A stretch of DNA of 64,000 nucleotides from Myxococcus eversor (lineage in GTDB: Bacteria; Myxococcota; Myxococcia; Myxococcales; Myxococcaceae): positions 1 through 64,000 of the forward strand of contig NZ_JAAIXY010000028.1 in assembly GCF_010894455.1 (NCBI RefSeq), read 5' to 3'. The notes under the pieces were generated by a model. The model was given only the letters and a program-made list of their open reading frames with translations, ran no database searches and had not been told where the DNA came from. Positions 45,515 to 54,509 of the stretch are shown here, one piece after another. Numbering within the stretch: position 1 is the stretch's first letter; the number at the start of each line of letters is the position of its first letter. Position numbers and translations under genes: made by a program.

Positions 45515-47092
45515 GTGCTCGCTCATGTGTTGCTGATGACCCTCCTCTCCGCGACACCTCCGGAGAAGGAGCCCCCATCGGCCTGTGCGGGGCCGGTGAG
45601 CGAGGAGGAACTCGAGGAAGAGAGCCTCCTGACCCACCCCTACTGGAAGGAGTGGCTCACGGAGGTCAGGGTCAAGTCCGTCGAGGGTTCAGGCTCCCGT
45701 GAGGAGCTCGAGCTGTCCTTCACCGCCGTTCATCCTCGGTCCGACGCGCCCCCTCGTTTCCGCGCGCCGTTGGCGCTGCCGCCGCCGTTGACGGGAGCGC
45801 TGACGGTGACGTTCGCCCCCTCCGCGCGGAAGCGGGAAGGCGATACCTGCATCCAGATGTCGCTCACGACGGACCCCGACCGACAGGTGTTGCGAGAACT
45901 GACGATGGAGAACGCGCCGTTGCGGTTCCGGGCCTCCGTGAAGAACGCGGGCCTCCCCCTCCTGGACGTCACCTGGGAGGGCCAGGAGCTTACCTACAGG
46001 GAGGAAGCGGCCCACGGGCAGAGGGCTCTCTTCATTCCCTCTCCACCCACGGCTCAGTCAGGGCTCAGGGACCGCCTCCAAGTCCTGCTCGGAGATGCCC
46101 GTGCCTTCACCCAGGTCTTCGAGTCGCAGGACGAGCACGGGATGGCGCTCCTGTCGCTCACGGAGTTCGGCCTCACCTGGGAGAAGCTCCTGCGGTCTTC
46201 TCCTCCCGCGCGGGTCTCACGAGATTGGCGCCAACTGGTGCTGGAACTGATTCACAAGGACCTGGCCGGCCCGCTGGACCCAAGAGATACAAGGCGCGCG
46301 GAGAGAGTCAGGATGCTCGAACCGCTGCTCCCCCTCCAGGTCGACGCATCCGCCGAGCCGCTCTGGGGACCGCTTCTTCGCGCCTGGGCTGCTCGCCTGC
46401 GGCCTCCCTCCCGTCCTCGGGCCTCCATCGGCCAGGCCGCGCTGAGCCTCGTGCCCGCGGCCGGCGGGAACGGGACGAATGGCTCCATCGATGAGGTCTG
46501 GGTCGACGGCCGGCGCATCCTGTGCCCTGGTTGCTCCGAGCCGACCTTGAAGGGCGTCACCACCGCCATGCTCGACGTCCCCCCGGAGCGTGCCGTTCGG
46601 CTGTGGGTGCGCTGGAAGAACATGGATGGTTTCCAGGAGAGCGAGGAGTGGATGCCCCTGCTTCCCGGCACGCGCTACCGACTGCGCTACGCCTGGCTCT
46701 TCCGCTCCGCCAGCGATCAGAAAGGTCGCATCGACATCGAGCCCGAGTCTGGAGCTCGCGGAGAGCAGCCCGCGTGCGTCACCATCGAGGCGTCGGCACA
46801 AGTGGCTCCTGGACTGGGTTGGGCGGAGCTTCGAAATGCCTATGAGTCCGAGGTGGGGCCACCGTCGGGCGCGCGTCTGGTCGCCTTCGGCGCGTCGCTG
46901 CCTGCCACATCGAAGAAACACCGCCTGGCCATCTTCCCGGTGCGCGGCGCGACGGAGCTGACGCGAGACCTGTGGACGATGCTGCCCGTTCACTACGTTC
47001 ATGCGGGGAGCTATCGGCTCGTACTGGAGAAGGACGGCACCGTGCGGCTCCGCTTCTCTCCCGAGGCCGTAGACTGCGCAGCTGGGCCCTGA
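45515..47092 (+). CDS. Exported protein of unknown function
   Basis: 525 residues. GTG start at 45515 (AAGGA four bases upstream), weak signal peptide (MLAHVLLMTLLSATP), no lipobox. The mature protein has a Glu-rich start, then beta-rich sequence with Cys residues (ILCPGCSEP) and IFPVRGATELTRDLW near the end. No motif that I can link to a family. It lies between the cyclase and the T6SS effector cassette and could belong to either or neither. Confidence 0.7.
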   Translation: MLAHVLLMTLLSATPPEKEPPSACAGPVSEEELEEESLLTHPYWKEWLTEVRVKSVEGSGSREELELSFTAVHPRSDAPPRFRAPLALPPPLTGALTVTFAPSARKREGDTCIQMSLTTDPDRQVLRELTMENAPLRFRASVKNAGLPLLDVTWEGQELTYREEAAHGQRALFIPSPPTAQSGLRDRLQVLLGDARAFTQVFESQDEHGMALLSLTEFGLTWEKLLRSSPPARVSRDWRQLVLELIHKDLAGPLDPRDTRRAERVRMLEPLLPLQVDASAEPLWGPLLRAWAARLRPPSRPRASIGQAALSLVPAAGGNGTNGSIDEVWVDGRRILCPGCSEPTLKGVTTAMLDVPPERAVRLWVRWKNMDGFQESEEWMPLLPGTRYRLRYAWLFRSASDQKGRIDIEPESGARGEQPACVTIEASAQVAPGLGWAELRNAYESEVGPPSGARLVAFGASLPATSKKHRLAIFPVRGATELTRDLWTMLPVHYVHAGSYRLVLEKDGTVRLRFSPEAVDCAAGP

Positions 47093-47193
47093 GCATGTTG
47101 ACGCACGGCCCGGAGGTCGTTCGACTCCGGACCGCATGCGCTCTCCTGGGACTGCTTCCGTGCGTCGCGCGGCCTCGCCGGAAGGGGAGCCCC

Positions 47194-47436
47194 CTACAGA
47201 CAGTCCGCGAGGCACGCCGTCGTACACGCCGGGTCGTTGGTGCCGCACCGCTGGCGACAGAATCGATTGCAGAGGCAGGCCTGATTGTCCTCACAAGCCT
47301 GGGCGCTCACGTTGGAGTCGGCCTCCGCTGGCTGTTCGCTCACAGGGACTTGCGACTCCTCGGGCAGCGGTGCTCCACATCCAACCATCAGACCGAGCGC
47401 CGTCACTGCGGCCAACCACATGCCTGCTCTCTTCAT
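47194..47436 (-). CDS. Small Cys-rich lipoprotein
   Basis: 80 residues; too small for many gene finders. Signal peptide with lipobox GLMVGC, a Pro/Glu/Ser linker, and a compact tail with eight Cys (ACEDNQACLCNRFC, RQRCGTNDPAC, TTACLADC). Such tails are common in myxobacterial exported mini-proteins and should be disulfide-stabilised. ATG at 47436 preceded by AGGAACGACAG. It is convergent with the exported protein at 45515-47092. Confidence 0.75.
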   Translation of the reverse strand: MKRAGMWLAAVTALGLMVGCGAPLPEESQVPVSEQPAEADSNVSAQACEDNQACLCNRFCRQRCGTNDPACTTACLADCL

Positions 47437-47593
47437 TCTGTCGTTCCTGGTGGAGCGCGCGTGAGTGCGCGACCACGATTGTAAGGCCAGACAGCTCGCG
47501 AGGGCCAGGGTTGCGGTGTCGGCAATCACTGGAGGTCTGATGCGTTCTTGTGCGGTGGCTGACGCTCGTGGGCTGACGCACCGTCCTATTCGC

Positions 47594-48339
47594 ATGGCTG
47601 GCTTTGACAAATCGGCCTTGCTCATGGGGCCGATTTCGCCGTCTATGCGGGCGTCGTCCTGCGTGACCTGGGGGCGCCGTCGGGCCTGTCCGGCTTCGGT
47701 GTGTCCGCGCTCGCGTTCGAGGGCGGCGGCAAGGGCTGGAAGCTCAAGGAGGTCAGCGGCCCCGAGGGCCTGGACCTGGTGGACGGCGTGGTGCACGACG
47801 GCGTCCTCTTCGGGCTCTGTTCACAGAACGGCCTGGGGCGCCTGGTGCCCGAGGGCAAGGGCCTGAGCCTCGAACTCGTTAGGGAAGGGCAGTCCGGCCT
47901 GCGCGGCCTCTTCTCCCACGGGGGCACGCTCTTCGCTTTCGGCCGCGATGGTGTGTGGATGCTCCAGGACGGAGCCCTGGTGCGGCGTCATGCCTCGCGC
48001 GCTCAAGTGCGGAGCATGTGTGCGGCACCCGAGCAGGGCGTCTACCTGCACACGGACGCGCACGCCTGGTACCTGCCTCGGAAGGGCAGGGCCCGGAAGC
48101 TCCCGCTCCCCAAGGGCGGCATCCACTCGCTGGCCTTCTTCAAGAACCGGCTGTTTGTCAGTGTCGGAGAAAAGGTGCTCCGGATGGAGAAGCACCGCGG
48201 CGTCGCTCTGAAGCTGCCCGCCCCCGCTCCTGGCTTCGCCAACCTCGTCGTCGCTGGCGGTCGGCTGTGGACGGTGTTCCCCCACCATCTGGCGTCATCG
48301 AGCGACGGGAAGCGCTTCGAGCCCATCGCGTTTCGCTGA
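47594..48339 (+). pseudogene. Beta-propeller protein gene with apparent frameshift
   Basis: From 47701 a clean 212-residue frame encodes a WD/Kelch-like propeller (repeats such as LFAFGRDGVWML, LFVSVGEKVLRM, LWTVFPHHLASS). Coding sequence continues in frame upstream to about 47629 (ADFAVYAGVVLRDLG, then GLSGFG) with no start codon. A start MAGFDKSALLMG (ATG 47594) precedes it in another frame. Adding one G to the GGGG run at 47626-47629 joins them into MAGFDKSALLMGADFAVYAG. So this is a frameshifted gene or a sequencing error. It is the same type of protein as the candidate immunity protein at 53090-53956 and lies just upstream of the T6SS cassette. Confidence 0.55.
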
Positions 48340-48557
48340 ATCAGCAGGAAAAGACTCACAAGCGCCGGAGGTCTCCCGAAGCCCCGGGCATTTCCGGCCG
48401 CATGGATTGGGCCGGACTGCCGCGCCGTACGCTCGCGTTGTACATTTTTGCCTGCGCTCGTCGTGATGCCAGGCGTCGAGGGTTGCCAGGGATGTAGGCT
48501 GCCTGGGTTCACTCCGCGTGGACAGTCTTCCCCGGGAATTGTGTAGTCTTTGGGGGG

Positions 48558-49934
48558 ATGAACACCCTGGCCCAATCAATCTTTGCCATGGAGCGGCGTC
48601 CCGAGGATGTACTGTGGGATGTCGTCGAGCGGCATCTGGAAGAGGCGTCGTTCCTGTGGGAGCAATGGGCTCGGCACCTCTTCACGGTGGACTTCACGTT
48701 GGCGGAACTGGAGGAGCGCCTGGAGTCGCGATTGCTGGCGCATCTCCAGGGGTTGGTGGTGGGAGGCGCGCCGGTGGCCGAGCGGCTTTTGTTGCCGTTG
48801 CTCGAACTCGAAGAGGACTCCGTGGAGGAGGAGCCTTTGCGTGTCAGCGCCGGGGCGCGAGTGCTTCTGGATGGTTGGAATGAGCCCGCGGCCCATGCGG
48901 TGTTCGACTCCTTCGCGCGTGCTGGCCCGGTCCTGAGAAGTGCTCTCCAGCGGGCCCTGGAGTTCAGCGAACGGCGGGATGTCGCCAGACGCCTGGGGCC
49001 GTACCTCGTGGAGGGTGGGCCAGAGCTCCAGTCCGCCGTGCTGGAGGTCCTGGCCTTTCGTGAAGAGGCGCCTCAAGTGTCGCTGGAGGCCTTCCTGCTT
49101 GGAGAGGACCCCCGCGTCGCGCTGTCTGCTTTACACCTGCTCGAGGCCCTTCCTCAGCTCCCAATCGGGGCTGACGTGTTGCGAAAGCTGTTCGCGCACC
49201 CGGCGCTTCGCGAGTCGGCCCTCGCGGTGGGACTCCTGCGGGGGCATCGAGAGGCCTGGACCCAGTGTTCACAGGCTGTCGCCGCGCGTGTGCCGTGTGA
49301 GCGCTCGTTGTACGTCTTGACCTCGCTTCTGGGCGGACGCGAGGACCTTCGATGGTTGGTCGAGCACCTCGAGACGCCTCGGCTGAGAGGGGAGGTGCTC
49401 TGGGCGCTGGGGTTCAGCGGACGCGTGGAGGCTGCCGATGCGTGTGTGGAGTTGCTCGGGGACAAGCTCCACGGGCGCGTTGCCGCGGAGGCATTCCGCG
49501 CCATCACCGGACTGGTGCTGGAGCAGCCATTCGTCCAGGAATCTCCCGATGATGGATCGGAGGACCTCCCTCTGGAGGAGGACCTCGACGCGGACCTCGC
49601 GCTCACTCCCGAGGCCAGCCTGCCGGTGCCGGAGCCCGAGGCCATCCGCGAGTGGTGGCGGACGCAGCGGAGTCGTTTCGACGTGAAGACTCGCTACCTG
49701 GAGGGCAGGCCCTGGAGCGGCGAAGTCCTCATGGCGGCGCTCGAGACGGTGCCCATGCGGCGTCGACACGTGCTCGCCAGGCAACTGGCGCTCGAGAGCC
49801 GTGGGGCCTTCCGGCTGAACACTCTCGCGAGTACGCGCCGACAACGACGACAACTCACACACCTCCAGGAACTGCTCGCGTCAGCAGGACGCGCTGCTGG
49901 CTCTTGGAGGCCCTGGAGGGGGCATGATGATTGA
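48558..49934 (+). CDS. TIGR02270-type HEAT-repeat protein of the T6SS cassette
   Basis: 458 residues, cytoplasmic. Amphipathic helical repeats (for example VLEVLAFREEAPQVSLEAFL and VALSALHLLEALPQLPIGAD) form a HEAT-like solenoid; the C-terminal part contains IREWWRTQRSRFDVKTRYLEGRPW, typical of the TIGR02270 family, which occurs next to DUF2169 genes in type VI effector loci of Myxococcus and relatives. ATG at 48558 lies after a GGGGG site. It overlaps the DUF2169 start by 11 bases, so the genes are an operon. Likely a chaperone or loading factor; exact role unknown. Confidence 0.82.
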   Translation: MNTLAQSIFAMERRPEDVLWDVVERHLEEASFLWEQWARHLFTVDFTLAELEERLESRLLAHLQGLVVGGAPVAERLLLPLLELEEDSVEEEPLRVSAGARVLLDGWNEPAAHAVFDSFARAGPVLRSALQRALEFSERRDVARRLGPYLVEGGPELQSAVLEVLAFREEAPQVSLEAFLLGEDPRVALSALHLLEALPQLPIGADVLRKLFAHPALRESALAVGLLRGHREAWTQCSQAVAARVPCERSLYVLTSLLGGREDLRWLVEHLETPRLRGEVLWALGFSGRVEAADACVELLGDKLHGRVAAEAFRAITGLVLEQPFVQESPDDGSEDLPLEEDLDADLALTPEASLPVPEPEAIREWWRTQRSRFDVKTRYLEGRPWSGEVLMAALETVPMRRRHVLARQLALESRGAFRLNTLASTRRQRRQLTHLQELLASAGRAAGSWRPWRGHDD

Positions 49935-50997
49935 TAACCTGCTGGCACCGTTCCAGGCGGAGCTGGCTCTCTCCACGGACAAACACGGCCACGAGCACGT
50001 CGTCGCCGTCGTCAAGGGCACGTTCGACGTCGGGCCCGATGGGACGTGTACGCCCGCTGCGGAGCAGCGGCCTCTCGTCAGGGCCGACCTCTTTCATGGG
50101 GAGCCAGGTCTCAGCAGCGAGCGATGGGAGTCGGACTTCGCGTTGCGAAAGCCCCGCACGGATGTCCTCGTGCTGGGCCACGCCTGGGCACCCGGTGGCA
50201 AGCCCACCGAGTCGCTGCTGGTGGGGCTGAAGCTCGGCTCCGTGCGCAAGGTCCTCCAGGTCTTCGGGGACAGGGTCTGGGAGCGCGGATGGGTGGGAGG
50301 ACTGCGCCCGTCGAGCCCTCGGCCCTTCCTCAAGGTGCCATTGCTCTACGAACGAGCCTTCGGGGGCGCGGATCGCACCCACTCGGATGCTCGGCGGCAT
50401 GTGTACGAGGAAGCCAACCTCGTGGGCGTCGGCCTTCATGCCCGTGGCCATGAGGGCATTCGTGACACGCCACTGCCCAACCTGGAGGACCCGCAGCAGC
50501 TCATCTCCCGTCCCACGGACCGGCCTCGGCCGATGGGGCTGGGCTTCATCGGACGCAACTGGTTGCCCAGGCGCACCTATGCGGGCACGTATGACCAGGA
50601 CTGGCGTGACTCGCGCTACCCCTTCCTCCCGCTCGACTTCGACGACCGCTACTTTCAGGGAGCCCCGGAGGACCAGACCTGTGCACACCTCGAAGGCGGT
50701 GAGCAGGTGATCCTCACGGGGATGACTCCCGAGGGCCGCTGGCAGTTCACGCTCCCCGTCCGCTCCGTTCCCGTCACGTTGCACTACCACTCGGGCCCAC
50801 GCACGTTCCCGGGACGGCTCGACACCCTCGTGCTCCTTCCCGACGAGAAGCGGTGCGCGCTGGTCTGGAGGGCCACCGCCCGACTGGAAGGCAAGCCCAC
50901 CCATCTTCGAGAAGTCCAGGTGGGCACGACCCCTGGGCGTGAGCGCGCGGCGCGAACTGGCAAACGCTACATCCGTTGGGGACGGGGGGCGGCATGA
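49924..50997 (+). CDS. DUF2169 effector adaptor
   Basis: 357 residues. Typical DUF2169 protein: FQAELALSTDKHGHEHVVAVVKGTFDVG at the start, LLYERAFGG, NPRPMGLGF-like RPRPMGLGFIGRNWLPR, and YFQGAPEDQ. DUF2169 proteins help load PAAR/DUF4150 effectors onto the VgrG spike of the type VI secretion system. Overlap by four bases with the next gene (ATGA) and 11 with the previous one. Confidence 0.9.
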   Translation: MMIDNLLAPFQAELALSTDKHGHEHVVAVVKGTFDVGPDGTCTPAAEQRPLVRADLFHGEPGLSSERWESDFALRKPRTDVLVLGHAWAPGGKPTESLLVGLKLGSVRKVLQVFGDRVWERGWVGGLRPSSPRPFLKVPLLYERAFGGADRTHSDARRHVYEEANLVGVGLHARGHEGIRDTPLPNLEDPQQLISRPTDRPRPMGLGFIGRNWLPRRTYAGTYDQDWRDSRYPFLPLDFDDRYFQGAPEDQTCAHLEGGEQVILTGMTPEGRWQFTLPVRSVPVTLHYHSGPRTFPGRLDTLVLLPDEKRCALVWRATARLEGKPTHLREVQVGTTPGRERAARTGKRYIRWGRGAA

Positions 50998-52064
50998 GCG
51001 TGTTGGAGCGCGGGGCGCCGGGGGCGAAGCTGCTGGTCCAGGGCGTGGGCATGGTGTGTTCCGTCGGCATGGACGCTGCCTCGGCCAGCGCCGCGGTGCG
51101 GGCTCGCATCCGCCGCTTCCAGGAGCTCCCATTCCACGACACACAGCATCGCCCTATCATCGGCGCTCATGTTCCCGAAGCCACTCGCTCGGTCCAGGGC
51201 TTCCGTCGATGTGTGCCCCTGTTGGTTCGCGCGCTGGAGGAATGCAGAGCGCGTCACGAGAGCTGGGTGGGGGCCGCGAAGAAGCCCGTGCCCTTGCTGC
51301 TCGCGCTCGCCGGACCGGAGCGAGACGACCTTCCCGAAGATCTGGGCGCTCGGGTCCTGAAAGAGGTCCAGTCACAGTGCGCGGAGCCGTTCGGTCCGGG
51401 GTCACGCGCCTTTCGAATGGGAGCAGCCGGTATCTTCCACGCCCTGGAGACGGCGGCAGGAATGTTGGCGCGTCACGAGTGCGATGCCTGCCTCGTCGCC
51501 GCGGCGGACTCCCTGGTGACCCACAAGGCGCTTCACTGGCTCGAACTCCAGGACCGCCTGAAAACGGAGACGAACTCGGATGGCGTGATTCCCTCCGAGG
51601 CCGCCGCGGCGCTCTGGGTGACGCGAGCGAAGCCGCAGACGCCCTCGTTGCTGGACATCCTGGGCATTGGGCAAGCAGAGGAGCCGTCGTTCGGGAAGCA
51701 GGACGTCGCGAATCTGGCGGAGGGGCTGGCCCTCGCGCTGCGCCGGGCCTTGGTTGATTCGAGACTCCCGCTGGGCGACGTGGACTTTCGCGTGGGTGAT
51801 GTCGCCGGCGAGAGGTTGGCTTTCATGGAGGCTTCCACCGCCTTTGCCCGGCTCCTTCGCGAGCCGAGGCCTTCGTTTCCGCTCTGGCTTCCCGCAGAAG
51901 TCCTGGGGGACGTAGGGGCCGCGCTTCCCGCGAGCATGTTGGTTCTCACGGCAGTGGGCATGGCGCACGGGGACGCACCGGGACGCACGGCCCTCTTGTT
52001 CGCGTCGTCACGAGGTGCGGAGCGAGCCGCATGTGTGGTGGCTGCGCCCGGAAGGAGCGGATGA
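50994..52064 (+). CDS. Degenerate ketosynthase-like protein of the T6SS cassette
   Basis: 356 residues with a thiolase/beta-ketoacyl-synthase fold pattern: MGAAGIFHALETAAGMLARHECDACLVAAADSLVTHKALH and SDGVIPSEAAAALWV are the regions after the active-site Cys and the GEGA strand in real synthases. The active-site Cys itself is absent (FRMGAAG replaces TACASG), and no GHxxGA His motif is seen, so it cannot condense acyl chains. Proteins of this kind are regularly found in DUF2169/DUF4150 loci, where they probably act as structural or chaperone partners. Confidence 0.8.
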   Translation: MSVLERGAPGAKLLVQGVGMVCSVGMDAASASAAVRARIRRFQELPFHDTQHRPIIGAHVPEATRSVQGFRRCVPLLVRALEECRARHESWVGAAKKPVPLLLALAGPERDDLPEDLGARVLKEVQSQCAEPFGPGSRAFRMGAAGIFHALETAAGMLARHECDACLVAAADSLVTHKALHWLELQDRLKTETNSDGVIPSEAAAALWVTRAKPQTPSLLDILGIGQAEEPSFGKQDVANLAEGLALALRRALVDSRLPLGDVDFRVGDVAGERLAFMEASTAFARLLREPRPSFPLWLPAEVLGDVGAALPASMLVLTAVGMAHGDAPGRTALLFASSRGAERAACVVAAPGRSG

Positions 52065-53053
52065 TGGGAAACAATACCTATGCGAATGGACGCTCCATCT
52101 CCTGCAAGACAGGGGCGGGGCAGGTGACGGCCGCGTTCCCGGATGTCTGTCTTTCGCCGCCGGGGCCGCCCGCGGGGCCTCTTCCCTTGCCATACCCGGT
52201 CTTCTCCTCCTCGTCGGACATGACGGGCGGCAGCAAGACGGTGCTCATTGGCGGCAAGGAGGCGATGCTCCGCGACAAGTCTTATTTCAAGAAATGCACG
52301 GGGGACGAGGCGGCCACGAAGTCCTTTGGACAGGGCGTCGTCACCCACCAGCTCTCAGGCAAGGTGTATTTCGCGTCGTGGTCCATGGACGTGCAGTTCG
52401 AGGGCGAGAACGTTGTCCGTCACCTGGACATGACGACCTCGAACCACGCGAGCACACCCGGCAACGAATCCGTTCCCACGCCCGAGTTGGAGTCCATGGC
52501 GCCGCCAGACCCGGCGAAGTGCGCCGAGGTCCTGGCCCGCTATCCGGTGGAGTCGTATGGGGAGCAGAAGAAGAAGATGAAGAAGGGGGCGTATAAGGGG
52601 TCTGAGTCCCACCATCTCGTCCAGAACGCCCACTTCCAGGAGGGGCGTGGTTCGCGCCACGTCAAGACGGTTGCCGGAGGGTGCCCGAACTACACGGAGA
52701 ATGCCGGGCCATGCATTCCGCTCGGTGCTGGGTCCGAAGGCACCACCGAACATGGGTTGATTTCCCGGATGCAGAAGGACCGCGCCCGCTTCTATGTGCG
52801 GCGCCACAAGGCGACAGGAAAGAATGTCACGTACTCGGAGGCCCGCAAGGACTGCCAGGACCAGCTCTGCTCACCGACTCCCGGACCCGGACTGACGAAG
52901 GAAGAAGCCGAGTGCATCCTCATCGAGGTCGATAGGAAATTCATTGAGATCTGCGGCGGGACTGGCAACCTGGAGCTTCGCCCCCCTGGCCTGCGAAAGA
53001 AGTGGAAGCCACCAACGCCGTCCACCGGGGCGAACGAGGGTGCGAATTTCTAG
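52064..53053 (+). CDS. PAAR-like (DUF4150) T6SS effector with HNH/SHH-type nuclease domain
   Basis: 329 residues. N-terminal DUF4150 PAAR-like tip domain (NTYANGRSISCKTG; FPDVCLSPPGPPAGP; TVLIGGKEAML, about 1-125), which caps the VgrG spike. After a linker the C-terminal domain has KGSESHHLVQNAHF (about 178-191, His183, His184 and His190), AGPCIPLG (about 214-221) and GTTEHG (His230), a pattern like HNH/Endonuclease VII superfamily toxins with an SHH signature. It should be a DNase delivered into rival cells. ATG at 52064 has AAGGAG six bases upstream; the earlier ATG 52061 is closer. It overlaps the previous gene's stop. Confidence 0.88.
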   Translation: MGNNTYANGRSISCKTGAGQVTAAFPDVCLSPPGPPAGPLPLPYPVFSSSSDMTGGSKTVLIGGKEAMLRDKSYFKKCTGDEAATKSFGQGVVTHQLSGKVYFASWSMDVQFEGENVVRHLDMTTSNHASTPGNESVPTPELESMAPPDPAKCAEVLARYPVESYGEQKKKMKKGAYKGSESHHLVQNAHFQEGRGSRHVKTVAGGCPNYTENAGPCIPLGAGSEGTTEHGLISRMQKDRARFYVRRHKATGKNVTYSEARKDCQDQLCSPTPGPGLTKEEAECILIEVDRKFIEICGGTGNLELRPPGLRKKWKPPTPSTGANEGANF

Positions 53054-53089
53054 TCACGCCGGACTTGAATGGGATTCTGGAGGGATGGA

Positions 53090-53956
53090 ATGAGCACCGA
53101 GCCGGACCATCGTACGAGCTTCATCAGTATCGTCGGGACGAACCTCCGTGACCTGCAGATGCTGGCGAACATGTCGCCGCCCGTGGATGACCCCGAATCC
53201 ATTGTCACGGTCATCGTATCGCTGGTCCATGAGGGGAACATCACGTGGACGAAGCTGCAGGAGGTTGATGTCTGGGCGACGGACCTGTCACGGTCTCCTT
53301 CGGGACGGCTGTATGCGGTCGACATGGATGGGCAGCTTCACTTCACGGATTCGAAGGGGGGCTGGAAGATCCGGGACCTCGGCTGTCCGGATGGATTGGT
53401 GTCACTCTGGGTGGCGTCGGATGACGTGATGTTCGTCGCCGGGGACCACGGGGAGCGCGTACGAGTCTCCGGGACGCAGGTGGACGTCGTCCGGGACGAA
53501 CAGGAGCGTCGGCTGAACGCCGTGCATGGCTGCTCCGCGGATGCGGTCTACATGGTCGGTGAGAAGGGCGCGCTCTTCCGATATCGGGGACAGACATGGT
53601 CGGAGCTGGAGTCTCCGACCAACTACACCTTGCTCACGGTCCTCTGTCGTTCGCCCAAGGAGGTCTATGTCGCAGGGGCTCGCGGCGTGTTGTTCAAGGG
53701 AGACGGCGATACCTGGGAGCAGCTCAATGCGCCCGTGGTGAACATCACCAGCCTTGCCTGGTATCAGGACGCTTTGTATGTCGCAGCGGGCAAGGACGGC
53801 GTCTTCCGCCTGGGCCCCCGGGGCCTCGAAAAGATCAAGGACGTCACGCTCTATCGGTTGAGTGCGATTGGGGACCATCTCTTCGGCCTCGGCGGGCGGC
53901 TCGTCGCACGGTTCGATGGCAAGGGGTGGTGGGGCGGTCAGGTGACCAGCCTCTGA
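53090..53956 (+). CDS. Beta-propeller protein, candidate immunity protein of the effector
   Basis: 288 residues, cytoplasmic. Six to seven repeats of the type VYMVGEKGALFRYRG, VYVAGARGVLFKGDG, LYVAAGKDGVFRLG form a propeller. Start at 53090 follows GGAGGGATGGA. It is the gene directly after the effector, 36 bases away, the usual place of an immunity gene. No signal peptide, which fits protection against a DNase acting in the cytoplasm. A related but frameshifted propeller gene lies before the cassette. Confidence 0.78.
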   Translation: MSTEPDHRTSFISIVGTNLRDLQMLANMSPPVDDPESIVTVIVSLVHEGNITWTKLQEVDVWATDLSRSPSGRLYAVDMDGQLHFTDSKGGWKIRDLGCPDGLVSLWVASDDVMFVAGDHGERVRVSGTQVDVVRDEQERRLNAVHGCSADAVYMVGEKGALFRYRGQTWSELESPTNYTLLTVLCRSPKEVYVAGARGVLFKGDGDTWEQLNAPVVNITSLAWYQDALYVAAGKDGVFRLGPRGLEKIKDVTLYRLSAIGDHLFGLGGRLVARFDGKGWWGGQVTSL

Positions 53957-54019
53957 TGAGGACCGGAGGGCCTTGTTTCGGAGGCCCACCGGGAGCTGCT
54001 CCCGCGTGGCGGTGGAGTG

Positions 54020-54049
54020 CGCTTGCGCTGCTCAGGGGCAGCGCAAGCG
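54020..54049. terminator. Hairpin in the convergent gap
   Basis: 12-bp perfect stem CGCTTGCGCTGC with GCAGCGCAAGCG and a six-base loop, between the T6SS cassette and the small lipoprotein gene. No T tract on either strand. Confidence 0.5.
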
Positions 54050-54063
54050 GCATCTGTCTGGTG

Positions 54064-54354
54064 TTATGGGGTTGTTGCCGCGCGCCATGCGCAATCTTCG
54101 TAATAGTTTTCGACCGCATAGTCGGTCTGCGTGCCCGTGCGCGTGGGTGTTCTGTCGCAAACGCACCGCTCGGTGCCGACCGCCGTGGTGAGGGTGGCGT
54201 CACTGTAAAAAGTGATGGAGTAATTGGCGATGCAGCGAACCAGTGAATCTTCGCGTGACGTCAAATCGGACTGCGTCCCTGGGTCGGCTTCGCCTGCTCC
54301 GCAGCCGAACTGAAGTCCGAGGACGGCAAGACCCAGCATCAACAATGAACGCAT
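54064..54354 (-). CDS. Small secreted lipoprotein, DUF6289-like
   Basis: 96 residues. Signal peptide with LGLQFGC lipobox. The mature part SLVRCIANYSITFYSDATL, VGTERCVCD, then DYAVENYYEDC resembles the DUF6289 kind of small exported protein (YSDA, VG, paired Cys, Tyr-rich end). Start at 54354 has GGAGGA upstream. Function unknown. Confidence 0.68.
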   Translation of the reverse strand: MRSLLMLGLAVLGLQFGCGAGEADPGTQSDLTSREDSLVRCIANYSITFYSDATLTTAVGTERCVCDRTPTRTGTQTDYAVENYYEDCAWRAATTP

Positions 54355-54509
54355 TGCTCCTCCAGAGGGATGAGGCGCTCCATGTGGCTGTTGCATGAGC
54401 AGCATGCCACAACTCCTTGCGCGGCTGCATGTGGGCGAATCCGATCCAGGATATGTGAAAGACTTTGGCTTGCCTGGAGTCGGAGCCGCTGCCGGGGCCG
54501 TCAGGCGCT

